A stretch of DNA of 64,000 nucleotides from an uncultured Prevotellaceae bacterium (GTDB lineage: Bacteria; Bacteroidota; Bacteroidia; Bacteroidales; Bacteroidaceae): positions 1 through 64,000 of the forward strand of contig CAMVIM010000014.1 of the NCBI GenBank assembly GCA_947167515.1. Direction: 5' to 3'. Each line of letters opens with the position of its first letter. The stretch's first letter is position 1. The notes beneath the pieces are model-generated. The model had not been told where the DNA came from and did no database searches. It worked only from the letters and a program-made list of their open reading frames with translations. A program made the position numbers and the translations under genes. Of the stretch, positions 33,192-42,254 are shown piece by piece.

Positions 33192-35201
33192 TTACTTCAC
33201 CAGCACCTTCTTCATCGTCCCATCCGAGTAGCGGATAATGTTCACACCCTTCTGAGGAGTCGTGATGCGCTGGCCGTTCAGGTTGTAGCGAGCCACCTCA
33301 ACGGCTGCTGTTCTCTCAGTTCCAGCCTCTGCTTCCACCTCTACTATGCCTGTCGGGTCATCACCCGTGCTGAAGGACTGCTCCTCGCCATAGAAGGTCT
33401 CATTCTCCTCGGTGGTGACAAACGCCACAAAGTGGTAGGTTGAGTTATAGTTCAAGCCCTTCAGGTTGGCGCTCATCATCTGCTGACCACCACCGATGAT
33501 GTCCACCTCTTCCGTCATGGCATCGCCCGGCACGGCAGCCGCCCTGCGCTGTGCGGTCTCGCGAAGGTTGGCCCCAGCAGCCGTCTTCCAGTACTTGAAG
33601 CCCTGCACCTTCACCTTGTCCGTGCCTCTCATGGCATAGCCCTTCACCAATGCGCCGTTGCCCTCCACCGAAATCTTGGCATACGTGTGGACGGTCGGCT
33701 CGAAATAAGAGGTGTTCGATGGGTCTATACCCACCCAGTCGCCATAATGATGTATATCCTCCGATTCCCTATAGTAATAAGGACGAACTTTCCAGAGTTT
33801 TTCTGTGTTCAAATTACGGATGTATCCTTCCATCTGCTCTTCGTAAAGAATACCTTTCCCATACTGCGAACCAAATTCGTTAGTCCAGTCCGTTCGCCTC
33901 CATTCGAATCCGAAGTTGGTTTCATCTTCGTCAATGTTCGTATTTGCGGCAACGATGACATTGCCAGCCGAAATCACTTTAGGCTGTTGCATGTTGAGAA
34001 CAAGTTCCTTTGTTTTCACGTATTTGATGTCACTTGAGTAAGTCTCTGGCTCCCCATCTCCGTATGGCACGTCAATGAGATATTCGCAACCATACGTAAA
34101 GTTTGGTCTAAGACCAAGGACCTTATGAGAACTGCCCGTCAGCGGAATGGTGTCTTCATAGAGCACAAACACGATGCGGGGATTCTGTACCTTGGCATCC
34201 CCTTTTGTGTATGAGCAGTTCATTGTGATGGAAGAGGCAGTCGTGTTCGCATCTAATGTAGGCGCAAGACTTGCTGTCTCAAACGTCGTCTCATCAAGCG
34301 CATAAGAGACTTCTCCCAGCGAAATCTTCATGTTGACCACTTGCGTCCATTCTGGCTTCAGTCCTGTCAACTTGGTCTTCTCGCCCTTGATGGTATTGTC
34401 GTTGCTATGCCATTCAATATATTTTTGGCCTTCTTTATTATAATTTATTGTACCTATATTATAACAGTATGTGTACTCCTTATACTTGTTCTTCACGTTT
34501 ATCACAGCCGTGGTCTGTGTGATGTCCGTGAACTCTGGTGAAGGTTTCTCTATGAGATTCTTCGTGCTGACATTATACACATCATAGCCCGCTTTCCACA
34601 AGGTCAACAGGCTCACATTGCCAGGTTTCGTATAAACTGTTGCCTCGCCAAAGGCGGCGCTGCCTACATTTTGTACATTGTCGGGGACGGTGAAAGAGGG
34701 TATGTTGGTGCAGCCATTGAAAGCAGAACTACCGATGCTTGTCACGCTGTTGGGTATGGTGATGGAAGTCAGTCCGCTGCAGTTCCAGAAAGCACCATCG
34801 CCGATGCTTGTCACGCTGTTGGGGATGGTGACGGATGTCAGTCCGCTGCAGCCATAGAAAGCATAATACTTGATGCTTGTCACGCTGTTGGGGATAACAA
34901 GGTCTTTCACTTCTTCTCCATTTAGAAATAGGTGATGAGCATAATACAATGGGTTGCTTTTAGTGTCTTCAAAATGAATATTGCACCATGAAGCGAGGTC
35001 TGTGATGTTGACGGCTGTCAGTCCGCTGCAGTCATAGAAAGCATAATACTTGATCCTTGTCACGCTGTTGGGGATGGTGACGGATGTCAGGCCTTTGCAG
35101 CCATAGAAAGCATATTCGCCGATGCTTGTCACGCTGTTGGGGATGGTGACGGATGTCAGGCCTTTGCAGCCATAGAAAGCATATTCCCCGATAGTTGTTA
35201 C
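33192..35201 (-). pseudogene. BspA-like leucine-rich-repeat surface protein, 5' end lost
   Basis: The reading frame encodes LRR_5-type repeats (GLTSVTIPNSVTSIG, YAFYGCSGLTSVTIPN, several copies), a 350-residue middle part with fibronectin-like strands, and a C-terminal sorting segment (YNLNGQRITTPQKGVNIIRY) of the kind used by Prevotella for surface secretion. It has no signal peptide and no ATG: repeat homology stops abruptly at about 35201, after which an in-frame stop appears at 35220-35222. This is best explained by insertion of the transposon that starts there. The last repeats that remain are clearly homologous up to the junction. Confidence 0.82.
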
Positions 35202-35465
35202 GGGGAAAATTACAACTCTTTAGAAATCATTTCGTTACCTCAATTTGGATGGTAATTAGGTAACGATTTAGAAACGAGCTGAATTACATATTCTGTCTCG
35301 TTATACACATTTCCAAAGAACGCTTCTTAGTGAGTGCAAAGATAATCATTTATTCTGTTACCACCAAAGAAATGGGCAGAAACTTAACGTTTTTATAGGT
35401 TTTTGTTACCTTTTCCTTGGCTATTTTATGTCTTTTAGTTACCTGTTTCCATTTGGTAACGATTT
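35197..35465. other. Putative transposon end with integrase arm sites
   Basis: GTTAC at 35197-35201 coincides with the break in the surface-protein gene. Within the next 265 bp GTTACC or GGTAAC occurs six times (35234, 35259, 35357, 35405, 35438 and 35455), and GGTAACGATTT occurs twice. Clustered short sites near an element end are typical of tyrosine-recombinase arm sites. Confidence 0.65.
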
Positions 35466-35504
35466 CCTTTTTCTTACGATAGGTTCATTGTCCGTCCATT
35501 ATCC

Positions 35505-35870
35505 CCACGGCAGACTGCTTCGTTATTGGGCTGTCCTTTTATTGCCATAACATACTCTTGGGCAAGCCGAAGAGAATGCTATGGCAATGGAGCGACGAGA
35601 AGATAGCCTGCTAACTTCTCCTGATGTCACTCCTTTCGGACGGTCTCAATGACGGCAGTCTGTCATGGTGATAAGGCGGAAGATGAAAAGCATTCAGGCA
35701 TCCGACATTCTGTATTTTGCTCATCCCACTGGTGTGAAGGGCAAGATACAGAGAGTTAGATGCTGGAGGGGGCAATCCCTGCCAAGAATGCGTTGGAAAG
35801 GCAGACGAGCAGGCTTGCCCACCTTTCCAATGCACACTTGTCTTTAGGGCTTGCTGTCCCTGCTTTCTCA
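35505..35870. repeat. R1 repeat, diverged copy 0
   Basis: This is a shortened, diverged version of the R1 repeats at 36008 and 38261, recognisable from the cggcagactgcttcgtt start, through the tctgtattttgc / gcaagatacaga stem (35709-35720 and 35741-35752), to the ttgctgtccctgcttt end. I see no TAnnTTTG box upstream on the minus strand. Confidence 0.75.
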
Positions 35871-36007
35871 TATCCTTTTGTTTATGCTGTCCATTTGACA
35901 CAGAAGTCCATTTGGCACTAAACACGCTTTGTTTCCATTTTCTTTCCTGTTCTTGTCTATCCGTAGATGTTTTCCATTTCACGTATTTTGCTTTTGTAGA
36001 GGTATTT

Positions 36008-36452
36008 CAAGTTCCTCCAGTTACCTCATGGCCGACGGCTTCGTCGTTGGTGCTGTCCTTTTCTGCCATCTCATACTCTGGGGACGAGCCTCAGAGAATG
36101 ACATGGCAGCGGATTGGCGAGAAGATAGCGAAGCGAATACCTGCCTGAAAGTATTCGGGCAGACTCTCCCGCTTGGCTCACTTCTCTTGTTGCCACTCCT
36201 AAAAGGACACCCCTCAATGACGGCTGTCGGCTATGAGGTTTAGGAGGAACTAACGGAAAAGCATTCAGGCATCCAACATTCCATGTCTTTCTCTTCGCCC
36301 ACGGTCAAAGGGAGAGACATAGAGAGTTGTCTGCTGATGGGCAATCCCCACAAGAGTACGTCGGAAGTGCCGGGCAGATGACAAGCATTTGTCCGTCCCT
36401 TCCGATGCACACTTGCTTCATGGTCTTGCCGTCCCTGCTTTTCTCTGTTCAT
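36008..36452. repeat. R1 repeat, copy A (445 bp)
   Basis: Nearly the whole of this segment recurs as copy B at 38261-38705 with the same length. Visible hairpins include CTCTGGGG/GCCTCAGAG, TGCCTGAA/TTCGGGCA, ATGTCTTTCTCT/AGGGAGAGACAT and GACAA/TTGTC. On the plus strand a frame is shared with copy B, but the differences do not show the bias expected of coding sequence. With R2, a minus-strand transcript is likely. Confidence 0.85.
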
Positions 36453-36611
36453 CGTTAGGGGTGTTCCTTTTCAGTATGCCGTTCTTGTATTCACTCTTTG
36501 ACATTCCTCTCGTTTTCTCAGGCATTGCCAGAAGGTGGGCAAGCCACTTGATTGCAATCCGACCCGTGAACCTTCGCAGGTATTTCAGTACGCCCGTTAG
36601 ATACGTTCCCG

Positions 36612-36789
36612 TGGCAAAGGTAAAACCGCAAATTGGAATGGCAAGTTCAGACCACAAGGGTTTTCGGGAAAATCTCCACACCGCAAGGGGTAGTATTTTG
36701 CCGAAAAAACTTGCCGTATCCAATCTGCAACCTTTGATGTAGCCACAGGAACGAAACAAACGGCGATAGAAATACGCAAAAAAAAAACG
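36612..36789. repeat. R2 repeat, copy A
   Basis: The segment shares ordered blocks with 38911-39097: ggcaaaggta, aaaatctccacac, ggtagtatttt, cgaaaaacttg and gacgcaaaaaaaa-like ends. On the minus strand it has TACCTTTG at 36622-36615, a -7 box that would drive transcription leftward through R1 copy A. It also ends about 100 bp before the phosphoribosyltransferase gene. Confidence 0.75.
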
Positions 36790-36886
36790 AAGGATTCACG
36801 GAGTACGGATTTGATTCAGTAGGAACTCACTTCACAGCTCCTGAATCCGCAAAAAACAAAAGTTGAACATCAAAAGCAATCTGAAT

Positions 36887-37420
36887 ATGTTTAAGTACGC
36901 CCTTCTCGACTATGTGCCACAGCGTTACCTCCGTCGTGCATCATTCGACACACTGGAGAACGACCGCTTCATCCTTGACTTCAAGTCAGGCAGACGCTAT
37001 GCTACCGACAAGGCTTCACGGCTCATCGGCAAGGCTCTCTCATTGATGGACTTGAAGGACACTGTGATAGTCTGCATCCCTGCAAGTTGCCAACAGACCT
37101 ATACCCGCAGGTTCCGCAGTTTCTCTGCCAAGTTGTCCGCCCTATGTGGAGCAATAGACGGGTTCGAGCATATCCATGTCATCGGAAAGAGAGAGAAGGT
37201 ACACATTTGCGGAGAATACGCAGCCGAGGACAACGTGTGGATAGACGAGGATTTCTTCAAGGGCAAGCGCATCCTGCTCATTGACGACATCTGCACATCG
37301 GGCAGGACATCAGACGCATTCAAGGAGCGGATGGAATCGGCAGGGGCACACGTCAGAATGGCTATGTTCCTCGCCAAGACAAAGAACTATCGTAGAACAA
37401 ACAATTATAAATACAACTGA
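36887..37420 (+). CDS. Phosphoribosyltransferase-like protein
   Basis: From the ATG at 36887 the 177-residue product contains the 13-residue PRPP-binding motif in the form ILLIDDICTSGRTS (residues 129-142), as in type I phosphoribosyltransferases and ComF-like proteins. The N-terminal hood region is not matched to a known base. On such transposons it is commonly paired with radC, 2 bp downstream. The reaction is probably salvage of a base or a repair-linked function; the substrate is unknown. Confidence 0.87.
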   Translation: MFKYALLDYVPQRYLRRASFDTLENDRFILDFKSGRRYATDKASRLIGKALSLMDLKDTVIVCIPASCQQTYTRRFRSFSAKLSALCGAIDGFEHIHVIGKREKVHICGEYAAEDNVWIDEDFFKGKRILLIDDICTSGRTSDAFKERMESAGAHVRMAMFLAKTKNYRRTNNYKYN

Positions 37421-37422
37421 TT

Positions 37423-38118
37423 ATGAACACAGCATTAAGAATGAGCATTAAGCAGTGGGCACCCGAAGACCGACCCACCGAGAGATTACAGCGTTTAGGC
37501 GCAGAGTCACTGACCGATGCAGAACTACTTGCCATCCTCATTGGCAGCGGTACACAGCAGTACAGCGCAGTGGATATTGGCAACCAAGTGTTGGGCAAGT
37601 TCAACCACAACCTCAACACATTGGGCAAGGCTCGTTTCGATGAAATACTCGACATCGAGGGAGTTGGCACACAGACTGCCTGCAAGATACTCGCAGCCGT
37701 TGAGTTGGGCAAGCGCAGGCAGATAGCGACACCCGAACTGCATCCCGAAATGAGCACCGCCACCCGTATCTACAACTATATGCTGCCCAAGATGCAAGAC
37801 CTCGCAACGGAAGAGTTTCACATCCTGCTGATAAATCAGAACTTCCGCCTTATCAAGTCCGAGCGCATCAGCCAAGGAGGTATAACCGAGGTGAGCGCAG
37901 ATATACGGATTATGATACGTGAGGCAGTTCTTAACAATGCAACCATCATGGCAGTCTGCCATAACCACCCCAGCGGCAGCACACGTCCCAGCAGAATTGA
38001 CGATACACTGACGCAGAGCGTGAAGAAGGCTTGTGAGGTCATGCGCATTCATTTCCTCGACCATGTTATCGTGACGGATGGAGCATACTATAGCTATCAC
38101 GAGCAGGGAAAGATATAA
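37423..38118 (+). CDS. radC: RadC family JAB/JAMM-domain protein
   Basis: The 231-residue protein has the RadC layout: a helix-hairpin-helix-like N-terminus (ESLTDAELLAILIGSGTQQY), the LDIEGVGTQTACKILAA region and the JAMM metal site H180-N-H182-P-S-G-S with D193. This fold is metalloprotease-like; its role in repair is not proven. It is common on Bacteroides conjugative transposons as cargo. The gene follows the phosphoribosyltransferase by 2 bp and is closed by the double-hairpin repeat R3. Confidence 0.93.
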   Translation: MNTALRMSIKQWAPEDRPTERLQRLGAESLTDAELLAILIGSGTQQYSAVDIGNQVLGKFNHNLNTLGKARFDEILDIEGVGTQTACKILAAVELGKRRQIATPELHPEMSTATRIYNYMLPKMQDLATEEFHILLINQNFRLIKSERISQGGITEVSADIRIMIREAVLNNATIMAVCHNHPSGSTRPSRIDDTLTQSVKKACEVMRIHFLDHVIVTDGAYYSYHEQGKI

Positions 38119-38134
38119 CCAACAAGTGAGCAGG

Positions 38135-38232
38135 GAAGTCGGACGGACGAAAAGTGCCGCCCGACTTCGTTTCTTTCATGAGCAGATGGCGAGAAAGAAA
38201 CGAAGCAAAAGAAACCCTGTTCCATTCTTTAC
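38135..38232 (+). repeat. R3 double hairpin, copy 1, after radC
   Basis: Two adjoining stems are visible: GAAGTCGG (38135-38142) with CCGACTTC (38161-38168), then CGTTTCTTTC (38168-38177) with GAAAGAAACG (38193-38202). The same arrangement follows the DUF3873 gene at 42255. It probably terminates or stabilises the transcript of the upstream cassette. Confidence 0.85.
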
Positions 38233-38260
38233 AGTTGTTGCTAATACCATAATTGTTTTC

Positions 38261-38705
38261 AAGTTCCTCCAGTTACCTCACGGCAGACGGCTTCGTCGTT
38301 GGTGCAGTCCTTTTCTGCCATCTCATACTCTGGGGACGAGCCTCAGAGAATGACACGACAGCGGATTGGCGAGAAGAAAGTCATACGAATACCTGCCTGA
38401 AAGTCTTCGGGCAGACTCTTCCGTATGGCTCACTTCTCCAGATGCCACTCCTTTTCGGACTGCAATCAATGACGGCTGTCAGTCGTGAGGTTTGGGAAGA
38501 ACAGATAGAAAAGCGTCCAGGCATACAACATTCTGTATTTCTCGCATCGTAGCAGGTACGACGGGAAAAATACAGAGAGTTGTCTGCTGATGGGCAATCC
38601 CCACAAGAGTACGTCAGAAGTGCCAGACAGATGATGAACATTTGTCCGTCCCTCCCGATGCACACTTGCTTAACGGGCTTGCCGTCCCTGCTTTTCTCTG
38701 TTCAT
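38261..38705. repeat. R1 repeat, copy B (445 bp)
   Basis: Same length and order of blocks as copy A at 36008, with about 15 percent differences. The long stem is TCTGTATTT (38532-38540) with AAATACAGA (ending 38576), where copy A has a different sequence that pairs equally well. It is preceded on the right by R2 copy B, which again carries a leftward TACCTTTG box. Confidence 0.85.
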
Positions 38706-38910
38706 TGGCACGTTGTTCCCTTTTACAAAGTGATTCATTCAGTACGTTTATACCTTCTTATAATAATAGTCTGTTTCAAGTACCTTTTTCTTCAGTGACC
38801 TTTGACATCGGCTTCCCACTAAGTCGGAGAGCCGAGTTCCAGCCTCATATATGTCTCACTACCGCGAATTGCCACTTTTTCCTGTCCCGTCCCCGATCGT
38901 TCCGTTTGGG

Positions 38911-39097
38911 CGGCAAAGGTACGGACACCTGATTTCGGCAATCCAAGTTCGGGGCGCAGGCGTTTCGCAAAAAATCTCCACACTCCGCTAAAGGAAGGTA
39001 GTATTTTTCACGAAAAACTTGTATAGCCGACCTCGTGTCAGTGATGGAGCCGCCGAAACGAAACGACAACGGCGACAGGACAGACGCAAAAAAAAAT
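38911..39097. repeat. R2 repeat, copy B
   Basis: Ordered blocks shared with 36612-36789, including the ggcaaaggta word that reads TACCTTTG on the minus strand (38921-38914). The intervening bases are diverged. It lies just before the second cargo cassette. Confidence 0.72.
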
Positions 39098-39197
39098 GGC
39101 AAGTTCAACGGTTCATACATATAGGGCAAAGGCAGGAAACTCACTTCCTCCGACTTATGGAAACCGCAATATCATACAAACCAAACCCAAGCGCAAT

Positions 39198-39395
39198 ATG
39201 AGACAAATGGCTATTTCAACAACAATCCTAATGGCTCTGATGCCCCTCCGCATCGTGAACTGGCTGATGAGCCTTGTATGCAACCTGATGGCTGTAGTCA
39301 TCGAGTCCGTCATCACCATCATCATCACTTGGGTGGCGATAGCAATCACCATCCTGCTACTTATCGGCACATTCCTTTGGATACTGTCACTCTGA
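39198..39395 (+). CDS. Small membrane protein
   Basis: The 65-residue product from the ATG at 39198 is almost wholly hydrophobic (IVNWLMSLVCNLMAVVIESV and ITIIITWVAIAITILL), predicting two transmembrane helices. It lies 32 bp upstream of the PcfK-like gene. Its function is unknown. The frame extends further upstream, but the codons there lie in repeat R2. Confidence 0.6.
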   Translation: MRQMAISTTILMALMPLRIVNWLMSLVCNLMAVVIESVITIIITWVAIAITILLLIGTFLWILSL

Positions 39396-39427
39396 AAAGA
39401 AAACAAACAATTAAACACCATACGATT

Positions 39428-39850
39428 ATGAAAGGAACAGAAAGTTTCAAGCAGACCATCCACTCCTATCTGGAGCAGAGAGCAAGCGAGGACACGCTCT
39501 TCGCAGAGAAGTACCACGCAGTGAACCGCAGCATCGACGACATCGTGACCTACATCCTCAACCAAGTGATGAAGAGCGAGTGTCACGGCTTCGACGATGA
39601 TGAAATCTACTCACTGGCTATCCACGCAGCCGAGGAAAAGGATTTGGAGGTGGGCAAGCCGATGGAGTGCGACGTCAGAGTGAACCACATCGTGGAACTC
39701 ACCGAGGAAGAAAAGCAGGAGGCAAGGCGCAACGCAATCCGCAGACTGGAGAACGAGACCTACAACCGCATTTCCCAACGCAGCAAGCCCAAGGCAAGGA
39801 CGGCACAGACCTCCACCATTCAGCAGCCATCATTATTCGACAACTTCTAA
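39428..39850 (+). CDS. PcfK-like protein
   Basis: The 140-residue protein begins MKGTESFKQTIHSYLEQRAS and contains DDIVTYILNQVMKSECHGFD-like and DDDEIYSLAIHAAEEKDLEVG segments, the pattern of the PcfK family, named for enterococcal conjugation genes and common on Bacteroides transposons next to PcfJ. It ends with a QPSLFDNF tail. The exact role in transfer is not known. It lies 11 bp before the PcfJ-like gene. Confidence 0.87.
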   Translation: MKGTESFKQTIHSYLEQRASEDTLFAEKYHAVNRSIDDIVTYILNQVMKSECHGFDDDEIYSLAIHAAEEKDLEVGKPMECDVRVNHIVELTEEEKQEARRNAIRRLENETYNRISQRSKPKARTAQTSTIQQPSLFDNF

Positions 39851-39861
39851 CACCGAGCATT

Positions 39862-41148
39862 ATGAAACCAAGAACGCAATACCAAAAGATGGTGTGCCAG
39901 TCCGACAAGGGCACGGCACCCATCGCCAAGAGAGTAATCAAGTGGGCAGCCGAAGAACTCACCGACCACTTTGCCTACCATCATCCCAACTCCCTCCGCC
40001 ATACCTGTATGGACTGCGGACACCAGTGGACTATCTCAGACGCTGAAAAGAAAAACAAGACCCTCGTATGCCCCCACTGCGAACGCAGGTTGGACGTGAA
40101 AGAGACCCGTGACCGCACCCTCCGCCAGTCTGCCTACTTCACCATGCTCACCACGAGGAAAGGCTTTCAGGTACTCCGTGTAGCCCTGCTGAACACCGAA
40201 CACCGCAAGGGGGAACAAGCCACAAGCACCTGCCGAGAGATATGCCGCTACTACATCAACGGGCAAGGCAAGTGTGAGGTGATAGGACTGAAGCGCACGA
40301 TGGGACCATACCTTGACTGCTTCTCCTACTATGCAGGAATGGAACTCCGCAACGACAACGACACCTTCAGCCACCTTGCCACGTTCCCCCTCTACCCCAA
40401 GATGGACGTCATCCCCGAACTGGAGCGCAACGGCTTCACGGGTGACCTCTACGGACTGGCACCATTGACGATGTTCAAGTCGATACTCCGTGACAACCGC
40501 TACGAGACCCTTCTCAAATCGGGACGCATCGACCACTTCCGCCACTTCATGACGCACTCCACCGACCTCGAAGTCTGTTGGAACTCATACAAGATTGCCA
40601 AGCGCAACCACTACCATATCGGCAATATCAGCCTATGGTGCGACACCATCCGTATGCTCCGCAAGGTTGGCAAGGACATTCGCAATGCCCACTATGTTTG
40701 CCCCACCGACCTCCAAGCCGTACACGACAAGTTGGTGAAGAAGATTGAGGAAAAGGCAGAGCGTGAGCGCAGAGCCGAGGAAATGGAGAGAGCAGCCAAG
40801 AGCGAAGCCAAGTTCAAGGCAATGAAAGGCAAGTTCTTCGGTCTGTTGTTCACCGATGGACTCATCAATGTCCGTGTGTTAGAGAGTGTGGAGGAACACC
40901 GCCAAGAGGGAAGCCACATGCACCATTGTGTATTCAGCGCATCCTACTATCTCAACGAGGAAAGCCTAATCTTCTCTGCTACCATCAATGGGGAGCGAGT
41001 GGAAACAGTGGAATTTAGCCTTGACGAGTTCCGAGTAGTACAGAGCCGAGGTGTCTGCAACAAGAACACCGAGTATCACGACCGCATTGTGAGCCTTGTA
41101 AACAGCAACGCAGATGCCATAAGGCAGAGAATGAGAAAGGCAGCATAA
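39862..41148 (+). CDS. PcfJ-domain protein with zinc ribbon
   Basis: The 428-residue product has an N-terminal zinc ribbon (CMDCGHQW then CPHCERRL, about residues 50-85) and a long C-terminal part with the PcfJ-type motif EEHRQEGSHMHHCVFSASYY. The gene is one of the largest in the cargo cassette. The start at 39862 is 11 bp after the PcfK stop. I infer a DNA- or RNA-binding accessory function in conjugation, unproven. Confidence 0.87.
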   Translation: MKPRTQYQKMVCQSDKGTAPIAKRVIKWAAEELTDHFAYHHPNSLRHTCMDCGHQWTISDAEKKNKTLVCPHCERRLDVKETRDRTLRQSAYFTMLTTRKGFQVLRVALLNTEHRKGEQATSTCREICRYYINGQGKCEVIGLKRTMGPYLDCFSYYAGMELRNDNDTFSHLATFPLYPKMDVIPELERNGFTGDLYGLAPLTMFKSILRDNRYETLLKSGRIDHFRHFMTHSTDLEVCWNSYKIAKRNHYHIGNISLWCDTIRMLRKVGKDIRNAHYVCPTDLQAVHDKLVKKIEEKAERERRAEEMERAAKSEAKFKAMKGKFFGLLFTDGLINVRVLESVEEHRQEGSHMHHCVFSASYYLNEESLIFSATINGERVETVEFSLDEFRVVQSRGVCNKNTEYHDRIVSLVNSNADAIRQRMRKAA

Positions 41149-41203
41149 GTTTAACCAAGGTGGGAGGAAGCAAAGAGCCTCCCACCACTAAAAACAGACA
41201 ATT

Positions 41204-41458
41204 ATGACTATCAAGATTGAAAGCATTATCAACCAGTGGGACAGCGAGACGAACGATGTGATAGTCCGTTTCCTCAACCTACTGACGCTTGCCAAGACAC
41301 GCAAGGAGTTAGAGCAATCACTGGATTTCACTCCGTTCAAGGAGCAGTACAAGAAGCACCTCCTATGGGGATGGGGAAGCAGACACCTTTGGGTGAAACA
41401 AGTCTGCCCCTACAACGGCAGCGTAGCCGAGAACAGATTACTGATTGTTGAATTTTAA
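41204..41458 (+). CDS. Hypothetical protein, 84 residues
   Basis: The product begins MTIKIESIINQWDSETNDVI and is mixed helical and strand; it resembles no family I can name. It lies 55 bp after the PcfJ gene and 12 bp before the next gene, in the same direction, so it is probably part of the cassette. Confidence 0.7.
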   Translation: MTIKIESIINQWDSETNDVIVRFLNLLTLAKTRKELEQSLDFTPFKEQYKKHLLWGWGSRHLWVKQVCPYNGSVAENRLLIVEF

Positions 41459-41470
41459 CGAGAGCGCATT

Positions 41471-41710
41471 ATGGCACACTTTGCAGGAACATACCTTATC
41501 CCCTTGTTCGCTATCGTACCCTTGGAGTATGGCGATTACAGCGGACTTGATGATTTGGACACAGAACTAATCCAGTCGTTCATTGACGCGAACTTTCCTC
41601 ACGGCTATGTGATGGACATCAGAGACGCAGACAATCCTTTCTTCTGTTCGCATCCCGACATCGGAGGACTGGCAACCGAGGTAGTTGAAGCCGACTTCTA
41701 CCACGCATAA
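41471..41710 (+). CDS. Hypothetical protein, 79 residues
   Basis: The product (GTYLIPLFAIVPLEYGDYSG, LIQSFIDANFPHGYVMDIRD) is acidic and compact. I do not recognise the family. Codon use and spacing match its neighbours in the cassette, which supports it as a real gene. Confidence 0.7.
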   Translation: MAHFAGTYLIPLFAIVPLEYGDYSGLDDLDTELIQSFIDANFPHGYVMDIRDADNPFFCSHPDIGGLATEVVEADFYHA

Positions 41711-41766
41711 TAATAACAAGGTGGGAGTAATCGGCACTCCCACCGCTTAAAGAACAGACAATAGCA

Positions 41767-42018
41767 ATGACACAAGAGACATTCAAACTGATTGATGCCG
41801 TTTGCCGTGAAGGTGTGGCAAACGATGTTTGGGGAGTAGCCGAGGACTTCAACACCTCAGTACACCTTGGTTCAATAGAGAACATAGACCTATTGGGCAA
41901 GTTCCTTTTTGTATATCGTGAGAGAAGGGAGCATTTCCCGTTTATCGGCAAGTATACGCCGACCCATTCCCTCCACTATGACGAGGACACCATCATCGAC
42001 CTTTATCAACTCAACTAA
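41767..42018 (+). CDS. Hypothetical protein, 83 residues
   Basis: The product begins MTQETFKLIDAVCREGVAND and contains a FLFVYRERREHFPFIG segment. No family is recognised. It precedes the DUF3873 gene by 12 bp in the same direction. Confidence 0.7.
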   Translation: MTQETFKLIDAVCREGVANDVWGVAEDFNTSVHLGSIENIDLLGKFLFVYRERREHFPFIGKYTPTHSLHYDEDTIIDLYQLN

Positions 42019-42030
42019 ATACACAGCACT

Positions 42031-42249
42031 ATGACAACGAAAATGACCGTGAACGGAGTAAGCACCACTCAGAAAGGGCAAGAGCAGTATGAGACCTTTT
42101 CAGTCAGCACCCGACCAAAGCGGACGGCAGTGCAATATGACTACCGCAGCGCAGAGACTGGCGAGTTGTTCACATGTGTCCGCCCGACCTTGGCACAATG
42201 CAGGTTGCAGCGCGACCAGTGGCTAAGACAAAAAGGACTGACCAACTGA
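42031..42249 (+). CDS. DUF3873 domain protein
   Basis: The 72-residue protein fits DUF3873, a family of short proteins of Bacteroides mobile elements: MTTKMTVNGVSTTQKGQEQY, QYDYRSAETGELFTCVRPTL and AQCRLQRDQWLRQKG. Function is unknown. It is the last gene of the cassette, followed 6 bp later by repeat R3 copy 2. Confidence 0.87.
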   Translation: MTTKMTVNGVSTTQKGQEQYETFSVSTRPKRTAVQYDYRSAETGELFTCVRPTLAQCRLQRDQWLRQKGLTN

Positions 42250-42254
42250 CCGAT

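Noticed and set aside
35929-36243. Plus-strand ORF in R1 copy A, similar to one in copy B
   Set aside because: The two frames are alike because the DNA is repeated. Differences hit all codon positions with more amino-acid changes than silent ones, and copy 0 breaks the frame, so coding is not supported.
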